Part shown: positions 34,365 to 45,547 of the stretch, piece by piece
Numbering within the stretch: position 1 is the stretch's first letter
Layout: every line of letters starts with the position of its first letter
NCBI GenBank assembly: GCA_933207985.1
Contig: OW240913.1
Coordinates: 271,768,986 to 271,832,985 of the forward strand
DNA length: 64,000 nt
From: Pelobates cultripes
Lineage: Eukaryota; Chordata; Amphibia; Anura; Pelobatidae
Reading direction: 5' to 3'
Program-made: the position numbers and the translations under genes
The notes under the pieces: model-generated
What the model was told of the DNA's origin: nothing
The model's input: the letters and a program-made list of their open reading frames with translations, nothing else
Databases searched by the model: none

Positions 34365-35616
34365 ATGATTTCTGGGGATGAGGCTGAATTCCCAGCTTCT
34401 GAAGAAATTCAGGCAATAATGGACACTACTGTGTCAAAAGCCCTGGCATCTGCTATGGACATTATGTCCTCATCTATCTCAAAATCATTTGCACAAGCGA
34501 TTTTACAAGCCCAATCAGCGGCCCCTCCGGCAGCTATACCAGCCGCGATACCCACTGTCTCTCATCCTACACACCCAGGCCGCAAGGCCTCGGCCAAAGT
34601 AAGGCACTCATCCAAAAAAATGATGGACAGTTCGAAACCTGTCACCGATGGCGCGCATAATGATCCACCGCGCAAGAGAGCCTCTAGCCGGGCAAAAGCG
34701 GCTATGCATTGGAAATGGGCAAAAGCCCAGCAAGATTACTGAGTCTGGACTCAGTTCAGAAGAGGAGAGTACATTTTCACTAAACTCCAACCACTCAAAT
34801 GATTTATCTGATTTAGATTCAGACTACGAATTTGGTTTGGATTCATAAGCCTCTACTGACTTGCATACCACAGACACATCTAAATCTGATCTAATTAAAG
34901 AGGGCAAAATACACGACCCACAGGGCGAACCCTTATTTGAACCTAATGACTTACGTCACCCCCGCTCAGCGGAATGGTCACCGGCTGAACATGTGACGCA
35001 ATATGTCGCATCCCGGGTCCGCAAGACCCTAGATAAAGTGGCCCGAAATAAATTAAGGGCGGAATGCCCACGCCCCACTGTACCTGACGAGGTTTGTAAG
35101 ACCCCTCAAATTGATCCCAAAATTATCCAGTTCCTAAGCAAAACTGGATGGAAGCCTAAAAAAGGCTTAGACTTCTCATTATATAACTGCCAGGATAAGG
35201 TTCTAGATATTCTAGGCCCAGCAACCAAAATATTTGAAGCTGTAGAAGAAGCCTTGGCCAAGGATGAGGTCCTAGATCGGTTCACGATTAGGGGTTGGAT
35301 CCAAAGAATAATATGCCTAATTGGCAATGCTAATAACGCTCTTGCCACAGAGCGCCGTAAATCAATCCTATTAAAAATAGAACCCAAGCTCATTAACATG
35401 GCAATTACAGAACTAGGCCCTCAAGCCAAAGGTCTTCTGTTTGGAGATTCATTTGTTAAAGACCTGGGCGAATACGTCCAAACTTTAACTGCCTTGGACA
35501 AGGCGCAATTAAATATGAAAAGGGTGTTTCAGCAAGGGGCCGTCTGTCCGGCAGATTTAATAGAGGTTCATGCCCGAACAGAGGCTCCTACATGGGGAGA
35601 CCCCCTTTTGCCCTGA
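34365..35616 (+). pseudogene. DIRS gag-like reading frame, broken
   Basis: The first segment (34365-34742) has a low-complexity Ala/Ser-rich and Lys/Arg-rich start. The frame then shifts near 34690-34740 into 34648-34848 (acidic, Ser/Asp-rich), passes a stop at 34846-34848 and runs on in the same frame from 34849 to 35616. The long last part, with WSPAEHVTQYVASRVRKTLDK, GWKPKKGLDFSLYNCQDK and the RRKSILLKIEPKLI block, matches the conserved second half of gag-like proteins of vertebrate DIRS elements. In live elements this protein is thought to package the element RNA. One frameshift and one nonsense codon inactivate it here. Confidence 0.75.
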
Positions 35617-35631
35617 CCTTCTTTCCCCAAA

Positions 35632-37413
35632 GTGGCAGACCATTGGTGTCGAGAGGTTCACGAGGCGCTCCTTCCAGAAGACGTCCTTACGGTAAGGTAC
35701 CTACCTTGTTTTTCTTCACCTATAGCAATAGGGGGCAGACTCACACATTTTTCCCATATCTGGGCTCTCATTACTTGCCTCATTACAGATGCCTGGATAC
35801 TCAGGGCAGTCCAAGGATATCTCATAGACTTTGTGTCTCTACCCATCCAGCAATCCCCACCCAGGGAGATTGTTTTTTTCCCGGTCAGACACAATCCTTG
35901 TCTCCGAGGAAATCCAAGAGTTGGCACTCAAAGGGGCTATTCTAGAAATCCCGATGCATACCCCGGGTTTTGTGAGCAACCTGTTTATTGTCCCCAAGAA
36001 GGGTGGCGGTACCCGCCCAGTCATCAATCTCAAACACCGAAATTCCTATGTACGCTACCACCATTTCAAAATGGAAGGCATTCATTGCCTACAGGATTTG
36101 CTCCAACCATCAGACTGGATGGTAAAACTCGATCTAAGAGACGCTTGTCTCACAGTGCCCATTGCGGAGGCCCTTCAGGATTTCCTGCAATTCACATGGC
36201 AAGGAAGGAAATGGCGGTTCCGCTGCCTTCCCTTCAGTCTCTCTTCTGCGTCTTGGTGCTTCACCAAGCTCATGAAACCAGTTATTGCGCTTCTGCGCAG
36301 TCAAGGGATTCGTCTAATCATTTACTTAGACGATATCCTACTGCTATCCCAATCGGTGCCCCTACTGCATACTCACCTCAGTTGGACCACAACCTTCCTA
36401 CAGAACCTGGGATTCATTATCAACTGGGAAAAATCCATACTAGTTCCCACTCAGCAAATAGAGTTCCTAGGCCTCCTAGTGGATTTGGTGATGCAAACCC
36501 TATTTTTACCTACCTCCAAAATGAGGAGTATCAAAAAAGAGATAAGGCGTGTTCTGGCCTCCCCTCAACTATCTCTCAAGCACCTGGCCCGTGTCATCAG
36601 GCTCCTGGCTGCCTCTATACAGGCCATATTTCCAGGCCCCCTTCACTACAGAGCCCTCCAACGCCTACAGACGTCATACCTCAGGTGCGGCGCTTCATAC
36701 GAGGATTCTCTGACACTAGATGCAGAAGCAAAGGAAGAACTCCACTGGTGGCTCCAACACATGGAGGCGTGGAATGGCAAAGCCATTTTTGGTTCGGCTC
36801 CAAATGTAGTCATAGAGTCAGACGCGAGCTCATACGGGTGGGGAGCTCATTGCGGAGATGTCTCCACAGGCGGGCGATGGTCGGAATTAGAGTCTTCCTT
36901 ACATATAAATTGCTTAGAACTCCTGGCGGGGTCCTTTGCGATTCGCAGCCTATCCCCGACCCTATCCCAGTGCTCAATTCTGTTGAAGATGGACAACATC
37001 TCGGCTGTCCGTTACATAAACCATCTGGGAGGCACGAGGTCCTAGCAAATCTGGCTCGAGACTTCTGGCAATTTTGCCTTCAACACAACCTTGCTGTCAG
37101 AGTAGAATATCTACCAGGGTTGTCCAACACTACAGCGGATTGGTATTCCCGCCATCTGCGGGATTCCAGCAACTGGCACCTCGATCCCAATACCTTCCAG
37201 TACATCTGGGACCTATGGGGTCCTCTAGCAATAGACTTGTTTGCCTCTCGCTTGAATACCCAACTTCCAAACTTTTTCAGTTGGAGGCCAGACCCGAAAG
37301 CTTTGACTACGAATGCATTCTCCCAAGACTGGTCCACCTCTAGGAACTATGCATTCCCTCCATTCGCCCTTATCCCTGCCTGCTTCACCTGCAGCGCCAC
37401 TTGGGCTGCCTAG
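35632..37413 (+). pseudogene. DIRS reverse transcriptase / RNase H frame with two frameshifts
   Basis: The N-terminal part (about 35730-35875) reads GGRLTHFSHIWALIT in one frame. At a T-run near 35872 the frame moves to the one starting at 35831, which carries the RT: GFVSNLFIVPKKGGGTRPV, KLDLRDACLTVPI, FRCLPFSLSSASW and the catalytic YLDDILL at 36323-36343. This is followed by the RNase H-like VIESDASSYGWGAH and LLKMDNISAVRYINHLGG. Near 37035 the frame shifts back, giving VEYLPGLSNTTADWYSR and IDLFASRLNTQLPNFFSW, a region that follows RNase H in DIRS elements and is often described as methyltransferase-like. Catalytic residues are present, but the two frameshifts and a third near 37390 break the protein. 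Confidence 0.88.
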
Positions 37414-38509
37414 TGATAATAACCCCCCTCCGTTACTAGAGATGGCTATAGATCGCCCAAGACTCCACCTGGACTCCCAGTCCCTCCTGCGGGACCCCGA
37501 CGGGACCCTCCCCCTGATCCTCCAGGGTCTCCTTCGCCTCACGGCATGGCTAATTTCCGGGGACCCTGGGCAATCGACTCTCCGACTTCTCGAGGACGCA
37601 TGGGCACCTGGCACGAGACAGTTTTACAAGTCCGCTTGGCGCACATGAGATGATTGGTGCATGGCAAGGGGTGTGGATCCCCTATCAACTGTGACAACAG
37701 GGGTGTGGATCCCCTATCCTGTGACAACAGTCCTCCAATTCTTAACTTCCCTCTATAAGAATGGGAAAGCTTATCGGATGGTAAACCTCTACCACTCAGC
37801 GATTTCAGCCGGCCACCCCGGCATTGACGGTACCCCGGTAGGACGACACCCACTTGTCTGTCGCCTCCTCCGTGGCATCTAATGCGCAAGGCCACCTTTA
37901 CCTCGTTATTCATCCCTATGGGACGTCTCCCTGGTATTGAATTTCCTGACTATGTGGCCAGACAACGAGGCTTTATCCCTGAAACAACTCTCGGCTAAAC
38001 TGGTCATGCTATTGTGCCTAATCTCATGTAAAAGAGTATCAGACGTTAGAGCACTCAGTGTCAATGCCCGCTCCTTCTCCCCAGACGGAGTAATTTTTGA
38101 CATCTCGCGGAGAACAAAATCATCCTCCCGGTCAGTCCGATATCTGGCTTCCCCCACAAAGCCGCTCCTCTGCCCGGTAGCGTGTCTCAGGGTGTACGAA
38201 GCTCGTACCGCACCCCTCCGGACTGGTTCGGAACCCCAGCTCTTAATCTCCTTTTGCAAACCGCATGTTCCGGTATCCTCTCACACCCTGGCCCGCTGGG
38301 TCAAGTGGCTCATGTCCTTGGCAGGCATTAATACCTCCATATTTTCTCCTCATTCAGTTCGCAGTGCCGTGGCCTCCAAAGCTTCCTTTGTTGGTTGTCG
38401 TTTGGAGGATATTTTGAAAGCAGCTGATTGATCCATGGAATCTACTTTCCGTAACTTCTATTTCCAACCAATCCAGCATTTCGCAGAAGCCGTGATATCA
38501 CAGCTTTGA
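37414..38509 (+). pseudogene. DIRS tyrosine recombinase with three in-frame stops
   Basis: One frame runs from about 37390 to the natural stop at 38507-38509. The N-terminal core-binding part holds LLRLTAWLISGDPGQSTLRL and RQFYKSAWR. The catalytic part holds CLISCKRVSDVRAL (catalytic Arg region), HSVRSAVASKASFVG (HxxR) and TFRNFYFQPIQHFAE (probable nucleophilic Tyr). Stops lie at 37646-37648 (TGA), 37880-37882 (TAA) and 38429-38431 (TGA). The last falls where the related copy at 56500 reads Trp (TGG). A 30-bp in-frame tandem duplication (37669-37730) extends the protein. In live elements the enzyme inserts a circular cDNA without target duplication. Confidence 0.88.
37669..37730 (+). repeat. 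30-bp tandem duplication inside the recombinase frame
   Basis: The phrase AGGGGTGTGGATCCCCTATC...CTGTGACAAC occurs twice back to back. The first copy has two extra bases (AA). Because of this the duplication keeps the downstream reading frame but reads its first half in a different frame. Confidence 0.8.
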
Positions 38510-38511
38510 AA

Positions 38512-38610
38512 TAGTATAATAGGAGCCTCCGGGTCTTTAATAAAATTCAAGGATTTTACTATTATCATGACGTAAAGTCATGATTTTATTAAAGACACGG
38601 AGGCGAGTAT
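38512..38610. repeat. DIRS internal complementary region
   Basis: The left half is the reverse complement of the left element end (ATAATAGGAGCCTC...CTTTAATAAAA). The right half begins TTCAAGGATTTTACTATTATC, the reverse complement of the right end. The two meet at AAAA/TTCAAGG. This region templates circle closure in DIRS replication and fixes the element borders. Confidence 0.85.
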
Positions 38611-38989
38611 TAGAGAAACCCGCCCGCCCTTGGACGGCTTGGATGTGGGTTAAGGTAAGTTACAGACCTCCCCATGGTAAGTTCAATTTGATGCTGCTGA
38701 TGCCATCACATTCCTACATTGCTCTAGGGCCTTACTTAATGATGGACTTTATTTGTCACTGTTATCTTCAGGCTGGTATTTTCCTCACACTACATTTATG
38801 AATTATCAATGTTTAATCAGACGATCAGTCCTCTATATATGCTGGCAAACCTCGATTTCTGGACATTACCATATTTTCTTGTTTCTGTTAGCGTGACTTG
38901 GTTGAAAGAAGTCTCTGAATCACAGGCATAGTTCCGGTTCATTTGTTTGTCCGTTCCTTGTTCGGAGTTTATTCTTCGGGATTCGCAAG

Positions 38990-39227
38990 AAAGAGGAAAA
39001 GGTCATCAATGCTCCGCCTACTATAGGAGAAGGATGTCACTGATTGCAGGGTCATGTTGCTAGGTGGAAATTATCATTATGATGTTTATACCTGTTCAAA
39101 TGTTATCTTTTTCAAATAATGTTTCTTTGCTGCTGAGGGAATTAAAGAAAGAGTGCAGCATAATACTCGCCTCCTTGTCTTTAATAAAATCATGACTTTC
39201 CATCATGATAATAGTAAAATCCTTGAA
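38990..39227. repeat. DIRS right inverted terminal repeat with extension
   Basis: Matches the left terminal repeat in reverse. Beyond the shared part it carries an extra 35 bp or so (ATGACTTTCCATCATGATAATAGTAAAATCCTTGAA) that is complementary only to the internal region, the usual asymmetry of DIRS ends. Confidence 0.85.
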
Positions 39228-40060
39228 TTGTGCTTATACAACAATGGGAATTTCAAAACTATAGGAGTAGTACGAGCAGAGATAATCTGAATAATAATCT
39301 CCTCTTGCTGTAATAAACCCAGAACCAGAAAATGTTTGAGAACAGGTTTGACAAGTGGTCTAACATCTATGGCATTCACGGCCAATGGTGTTTGCCTTTG
39401 TGTGTACCAAAACAGAATCCCCTTATACAGATACAAAGATGTAAAAACAATCATATGGCATTTTAGGGGACAAAGTATATACACCCAAGACTGGAAGACC
39501 AGTCCTCTTAGCGATCTTAGGTGAGCAAGTTTTCCGGCCTTGAGAGGCATGTATTTCTAAAATGGCCTTTCTTAACACAAAATATACAGAGATGCTCTTA
39601 ATGTCAGAAGGATTTCTCCACCTCAGTAGGTTTTGCACGTACTGGTCCTTAGAAAGGCCAGGCTGGTGCCTAAGATAGGCTGAATGTCTGCAAGCAAAGA
39701 ATAAACAAGAAACAGGCCTCGCCCTCTCAAGGGAATCAGATGTACATAGAAATAAGAAGCAAGCCAAGGTCAGAATTACGGAGTGCAGGAATAGTCAAAC
39801 CAGCCAAGGTTGATAAACAGAGACCCTAATAGACAATAGCACACTCTTTGGTATGGGGTTATATAGACTGCATGGAACCAAAAGAACCAGGTGCGTCTTT
39901 TTTGGTAAGTTGACTAGATCTTGATGCGTCATCATTCTGGGGAGAACAACTTGATTTTGATGCGTCAATATTAGCAGTATGCCTAACGTAATGGACCCCT
40001 GGTCTTGACGCAGGTGTGTCATATACCCTATAGTTCTTAATTCAATCTCATCTTTCTTTG
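39228..40060 (-). pseudogene. Ty3/gypsy relic: protease end and LTR-like region
   Basis: Reading down the - strand, 39400-39228 encodes QTPLAVNAIDVRPL and QIISARTTPIVLKFPLLYKHN, the protease-to-RT linker of gypsy elements. It continues in frame beyond the DIRS insertion at 33342. At 39690-40030 the - strand has a TATATAA box (39865-39859) and a CTTGGCTGGTTTGACTATTCCTG leader resembling the solo LTR at 16179, so this is probably the 5' LTR. Only about 300 bp separate the LTR from the protease end, so gag and most of the protease are deleted. Exact LTR borders were not found. Confidence 0.65.
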
Positions 40061-41790
40061 CTTATGAGACAAATTCAAATCCAACCCACTCCTTATTAAT
40101 TTCCCCAAAGCACACATTGCCCCACAATCTAAAGATTTTAGCTGGCTTATTTTCCATCCTGGATTGGATAAACCACATGTGATAACTGGATGTAGGAATA
40201 GTTAGGAACAGGATGCCAGAGCTTTGGAAAAACATTACAGTAGCCAAGACATCAGGGTGGGTAGCAGACACAAATGGTATAAAATAAAACCAAGATCAAT
40301 TAAGATCAATGAAGGAAACTGCAACCAATAAAATATTGCATGTAGACAATAATCATATTAAGGTTGTGGTGCTCAAAACCCTGAAGGTGGACCCAACTCC
40401 TCACCAATACCATGTATGAAAGAAAAAAAAAAGTCCATACATTCAGCAATCCAAATCTTGACAGCTTTTTCAATGGAGCACATCACTTAGGCAATATTTC
40501 GTTCACTAACGGTGACCCTTATCAAGCCATGGCTTAAGCCATGAGCTGCATTGGGAAGTCCGTGACTGGACAGCCACATGAAGTCTAGGCTGAGTTAGAA
40601 AAACAGAGCTTGCAAAAGCAGCAGACAAGAGATCTGTAGCTTTTGTAGGATACATTTTAGATATGCCCCAATGGAAAAATGCATAATTAAGTGCAAGCAT
40701 GTTTCTTTTCTGTGTATACCTACTAAAGAGTGATTTATTAAATTTTTTGATCATGGACCACACTTACACCACAAACACATCCCCAGAATGTATGATGTTT
40801 ACAAGCAAAGTCACCAGACAAATGTTTAAACAATTCTTTGTTAATCATTTAAGGTCAATAAGGACAAGTAAGCGCTGTGTGAACAAAATAACATTACAAG
40901 ATTGATAACACCACAAATACAAATATACACTATATGCAAAAGGCTTAAAAAAACAAATGTTGGTTGTCAGTTTGGAACATTAAAGGTTAGTGATCCCTGT
41001 CCTTCTGCTTTATCTTACTTTCCTCTCCTGCTATGTAATGTATTTTTTTATCAGAGTGCACTACATACAAAGAAACAGGGTATGCTTGCTAACATTTTAA
41101 AAGGGAAATTGTCACAGTAACAACAGAAAAAAAAGTACTCGGAAACCAGGGAGCTCTTACCTCTGCTATGAAGTACAAATTAATTTGAAAGTCAAAGGAA
41201 AAAACTGAAAGTGGGTAAAGAAAAAAATTCCCTCTTACCCCTTTGTGACTCAGGATGCCAGGCAAGGAACTCCAAATCCTTATAAAGTATAAAAACAGGG
41301 GAAAACCAAAGCCAAACAAAAATCCTTCTTACATGTTTTGGACCACCCGATCCTTAGACATTTGAGTCCTTCTGCCTGATCTTACTTTGCTCCTCTGTTA
41401 TTTAATGTCTTTTTCTCAGAGTGTACTATATACAAAGTAACAATGTATGGTAACATTTTACTAGAGAAATTGTCATTGTAACGTTACTCTCTAAAGTGAG
41501 CCTGGCCTAACCACCACCCTCTAATGTTTTCCTAATAATAATCGGACATTACGCATTACTCACGATTTATTAGTATATGTCCATATACTATGTTCCCTAT
41601 ATTTACATCAGAAAATATTTATGAAAGGAGAATCCTAGGTAGGTGAAGTAATTTTGTAGGTCTTTGATTTCAATTCTTTTCAGCCTGGATTGTTTTGTGT
41701 TTTTAGGCTCCTCTGTGTTTCATTAGACTAGCAGCTCCTCTGATGCTAGTCTGCTATTTCCTCTTCAGATCTCAATCAGTGTCTCTGTTT
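40061..41790. other. Gene-free DNA with a possible retroelement tail at 40380-40540 (-)
   Basis: On the - strand, 40535-40390 reads CTTGATAAGGGTCACCGTTAGTGAACGAAATATT followed by a CCATTGAAAAAGCTGTC stretch, similar in layout to the AAACGTT-type retroelement tails at 9506 and 21952. The rest shows no gene, and 41090-41470 has two similar CTTACTTTCCTCTC...AATGT phrases. Class unknown. Confidence 0.35.
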
Positions 41791-42339
41791 AAAGGGACAC
41801 TATAGTCACCTGAACAACTTTAGCTTAATGAAGCAGTTTTGGTGTATAGAACATGCCCCTGCAGCCTCACTGCTCAATCCTCTGCCATTTAGGAGTTAAA
41901 TCCCTTTGTTTATGAACCCTAGTCACACCTCCCTGCATGTGACTTGCACAGCCTTCCATAAACACTTCCTGTAAAGAGAGCCCTATTTAGGCTTTCTTTA
42001 TTGCAAGTTCTGTTTAATTAAGATTTTCTTATCCCCTGCTATGTTAATAGCTTGCTAGACCCTGCAAGAGCCTCCTGTATGTGATTAAAGTTCAATTTAG
42101 AGATTGAGATACAATTATTTAAGGTAAATTACATCTGTTTGAAAGTGAAACCAGTTTTTTTTCATGTAGGCTCTGTCAATCATAGCCAGGGGAGGTGTGG
42201 CTAGGGCTGCATAAACAGAAACAAAGTGATTTAACTCCTAAATGACAGTGAATTGAGCAGTGAAATTGCAGGGGAATGATCTATACACTAAAACTGCTTT
42301 ATTTAGCTAAAGTAATTTAGGTGACTATAGTGTTCCTTT
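41791..42339. mobile_element. MITE with AAAGGGACA termini, complete copy
   Basis: AAAGGGACACTATAGTCACC and GGTGACTATAGTGTTCCTTT form terminal inverted repeats of at least 20 bp with one mismatch, extended by CTGAACAACTTTAGCTTAATGA / TTTAGCTAAAGTAATTTA. The 549-bp body is noncoding. Flanks are GTTT/AAGA, compatible with a short T/A-rich target. Confidence 0.75.
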
Positions 42340-43059
42340 AAGAAGCTAAATGAGAGCAAGATAGATTAAAGCAATGGTTTTCTTTAAGAAGTGTTACTTC
42401 AGCACTGTCTGAATCAGTATAATACAGAGCAAATACAAAGAAATAGTTCCATGCACAAACAGCTCCTGCAAACCGAATTCTGCTGATTCATAACAGCAAC
42501 CTTTGCATAAATATCAAACAAAATACCATATTTTCCTTCTCTTGTCAGATAAGTCTCCAGTGATTGTAATATTTCACCACTGCCATTTTGCAAAGGGTTA
42601 ATGCACAATAGTTGTGGAAAGGCATGACTGTAACCAATTTTAACATTCAGAGCTTGAAAGGGTTATCTGTTTTAAAGTTTGGTTTCTAAGATGAAGTAAC
42701 AATGCTACATACCATCTTTCCCCAAAAATAAGACCAGATGTTATATTAAATTTTCAACCAAAAAACACACTAGGACCAGGGCCGGCACTACCTGTAAGGC
42801 GACCTAGGCAGCCTCCTAGGGCGCAACTTAGCAGGGTACGCCGGATCCCTGCGCCCGGAGTCACCAGTGCGGCTCCAACATGCTGCACCGCCTGAGCGCG
42901 TTTACAAGCCTTCAGGCGGCGCAGCACTGCTGTGGAGGGCGGCCGGATTTGAGTGACCGGCAGGAGAGAAGCGCAGAGCGATCCCTCCCGCCGGTCTCTC
43001 AATGTAGCGGGACAGGAACCTCTGTTTCCTGTACCTGGCCGCCGGCGGACTGACAGGAA

Positions 43060-43620
43060 GTGCTCACTGAAGAGGAGGGGGGACACTAAGGACCACTGGG
43101 GGAGAAGGGGGGAGACACTAAGGACCACTGGGGGACTAAGGACCACTGGGGGGAGAAGGGGACACTAAGAACCACTGGGGAGGAGGAGGAGGGACTAAGG
43201 ACCACTGGAGGAGGGGGGACTAAGGACCACTGGGGGAGGGGGGGACACTAAGGACCACTGGGGGAGGAGGAGGAGGGACTAAGGACCACTGGAGGAAGAG
43301 GGGACTAAGGACCACTGGGGGAGGGACAAGGACCACTGGGGGGAGGGGGGAGGGACACAAGGACCACTGGGGGATGAGGGGGAGGGGACACTAAGGATCA
43401 CTGGGGAGGAGGGGGGACACTAAGGACCACTGGGGGAGGAGGGGGGGAGTAAGGACCTCTGAGGGAGGAGGGGGTTTGCCAGAGGGAGGACCACTAAGGG
43501 GGGGGAGAGGGGAAGGACCACCAAAGGGGGGGAGGGAGGACCACTAAGAGGGAGAGGGGGAGTGAGAAGACCACCAAGGGGGGACTGCAGAGGGACAGGG
43601 AGCCAAGGGAGAGCACTAAG
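43060..43620. repeat. GGGGACACTAAGGACCACTGG minisatellite
   Basis: About twenty tandem copies of a 24-30 bp unit with the core ACTAAGGACCACTGGGGGAGG, decaying toward the right. Lies inside the hAT element at 42777-44279. Confidence 0.9.
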
Positions 43621-43734
43621 GGACAGAAAGGGAGAACACTAATTGACAGGAGGGGTGAGCACTATGAATTTTTTTTAACAAAATAAAGAGCTGCTCCCCT
43701 CTCAGTCCCTATCCTACCCCACAAACCCTCTCTT

Positions 43735-44060
43735 TTACACTACACACATACACAATTCATCCCCCACCCCCCCCTACACACACACAGAAACATACAATGC
43801 ATCCTTACTCACACACAGACACACCCGAAACACACAATGCATGCCTTATGCTCACACAAACACTCATTCTCTTACACACAGAAACAAAATGCATCTCTTA
43901 CACACTCAATGCACCCCTTACAGACATACACTGCATTCCATTACATACACAGAAACACACCTTGCATCCCTTACACACACACACACCCAGAAACATACAA
44001 TGCATTCCTTACACGCAAACACACACTGCATCCACTATACACACACTACATCCCTTAAAC
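43735..44060. repeat. CACACACAGAAACATACAATGCATCC minisatellite
   Basis: About ten diverged copies of a 28-36 bp unit made of a CA-rich part and an AATGCATCCCTTAC part. The three overlapping open frames are repeat artefacts. Confidence 0.85.
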
Positions 44061-44575
44061 AAATTGGTATCCCTATACACTACAGGTGTCTATAGCCTGT
44101 GCCTGTAGGCTTTTTAATGTAAACACTCTGTCTTTTCAGATAAAAGACACTTTGTGAAGACTGGCGTTGGCCCATATGGCATATGGGCGGGGCATTGTGA
44201 TGTCACATGATGGACAGGACATATGGGGGGCGGCAAATTTTTTTTGCCTAGGGCGGCAAAAATCCTTGCACCGGCCCTGACTAGGACTTATTTTCAGGGG
44301 ATGTCTTATTTCAGGGAAAAACGCTAGCATGCGTGTGCTAGAAAGCAGGCTTATGTTCAGGGGAATTCACTAGGGCATGGCATTCGCTCAAACTTTTCCG
44401 AACATAGATTAGCTTACTCTTGAATGGAATCCTGCGAATCTATGTTTGGGGAAACTTCCCCGAACATAGATTAGCGAACTAGCGACTAGGGCTTATTTTC
44501 GGGGTACAGCTTATATAACGGGCATCCCCCGAAAATAAGCTAGGATTTCTTTTCAGGGGATGTCTTATTTTTTCT

Positions 44576-45185
44576 GCTCTCACAGAAATCAATATTACTC
44601 TCTAGAGTCCTAAACTAGACTCATGTTGTGCAGGAGACAGTCTCTCCTTATAGCCTACCTAACTCTCACAGAACATCTACCTCATATCTGCGAGCTACAG
44701 GCCCATGTATCATACAGATTGTACAATACAAAGTGTGTAAAACAGAGAGCAGGAAAACTGTAGATATGTAATTGCCCCAATGATAACTGTGGCAGAAAAG
44801 CTCTGGTATTAAATGTATCCAGGAAAGGAGTTAGATGGTGAATGCTATATGTAAGGACTTGCAAGTACATACAGAGTACAAAGAGTCCACCCACATCGCA
44901 GACTCTGCACCCTTTGCTATGATGTGTGCTTGAAGCTAATGGCTTCTTGTGAAGTAAAGCATAATAAAATTAAAAACAGACTGAAGCGGAATGGATGCTC
45001 TAGCTACACTTGTATTCACTTTTGTGATGCTGTCTGTACGACTCCATTCGTTTACCGCATCAACTCTACCTTTTGGCCACCCATGTGGTAGCAGGACCCA
45101 AAAAATGTCTTGCACAAGGGCTCTCTCTACTTTAGTTCTACCACTGCGTTGTAGTGGAGGGCTTGTTTGCATGCCAGGGAGTAAG
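44576..45185. other. Gene-free intergenic DNA
   Basis: No recognised gene or element. Short open frames without domain signatures. Confidence 0.4.
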
Positions 45186-45245
45186 GGGGAGAAGGGGCCC
45201 AAGCAAATGTTTGCCCATGGTCCATCCATTATTAAAGACGGCCCT
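45186..45245. mobile_element. Right end of the GACGGCCCTG hAT family
   Basis: GGGGCCCAAGCAAATGTTTGCCCATGGTCC...ATTAAAGACGGCCCTG closely matches the right end of the complete copy at 60234-61916 (GGGGCCCAAGTAAATGCTTGCCCAGGGTCC...ATTAAAGACGGCTCTG). No left end was found, so this is a truncated copy. Confidence 0.7.
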
Positions 45246-45326
45246 GGAGAGAGACCTAACAAAAATGCCCAACACGGCTTACGTGATTGCCTCTGTTTGC
45301 TAAACCTCTCTTGATGGCTAAAATGA

Positions 45327-45547
45327 AGCGCATGTGTGGCTGCACTCCTGATCGGGACTGTTTACTTGTTTTACTTAACATTAAATAAAAGAATTAAGAG
45401 AAAAGAAAAAGAGACCCTTGATATATAGATAGTTATTTTTTTCTGTTTTATTTTTTGTTCTTGGCTAAAAAGAAAGTGGGCTACCTAGTTCAGCTTTCCT
45501 GCTGGTGATTGCAATAAGGAAGGAGCAAAGAGAAGAAGAAAGGAAAA
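45327..45547 (+). repeat. Direct repeat pair, copy A
   Basis: About 220 bp starting AGCGCATGTGTGGCTGCACTCC and including GATATATAGATAGTTAT, TGCTGGTGATTGCAATAA and GCAAAGAGAAGA is repeated at 47023-47233 with a handful of differences and a 9-bp deletion. Could be two insertions of one dispersed repeat or the ends of a larger unit. Confidence 0.75.

Larger units (their letters stand above)
33343..39227 (+). mobile_element. DIRS-type retrotransposon, 5885 bp, nearly complete but mutated
   Basis: Contains gag-like, RT/RNase H and tyrosine-recombinase regions in DIRS order, inverted terminal repeats (33343-33545 and 38990-39227) and an internal complementary region (38512-38610). That region fuses the reverse complements of both outer ends, as in the circular intermediate of DIRS elements. 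The end points are taken from it: TTTTATTAAAGA at the left and AAAATCCTTGAA at the right. There is no target duplication. The element sits inside a gypsy protease/RT gene on the opposite strand and was therefore inserted after it. Frameshifts and stops in every reading region show it cannot move by itself. Confidence 0.92.
42777..44279. mobile_element. Nonautonomous hAT element with perfect 8-bp target duplication
   Basis: The left end CAGGGCCGGCACTACC and right end GGTGCAAGG...reading CCTTGCACCGGCCCTG are inverted repeats of the hAT type (CAGGG). ACTAGGAC flanks both sides (42769-42776, 44280-44287). The 1.5-kb body carries two minisatellites and no transposase. The right-end stretch GGCGGCAAATTTTTTTTGCCTAGGGCGGC is shared in part with other hAT ends in the window (29581, 62400). 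Confidence 0.9.
42715..44575. mobile_element. Palindromic CCCCAAAAATAAGACC element interrupted by a hAT
   Basis: CCCCAAAAATAAGACC at 42720 and CCCCCGAAAATAAGC plus GGCTTATTTTCGGGG phrases at 44480-44550 form inverted repeats. Between 44390 and 44480 a CGAACATAGATTAGC motif occurs in direct and inverted copies. The hAT element at 42777-44279 interrupts it. It is a noncoding DNA element of unassigned superfamily, and its exact borders are uncertain. Confidence 0.45.

Noticed and set aside
35658..35927. Antisense open frames across the DIRS element
   Set aside because: They are shadows of the RT and gag frames on the opposite strand.
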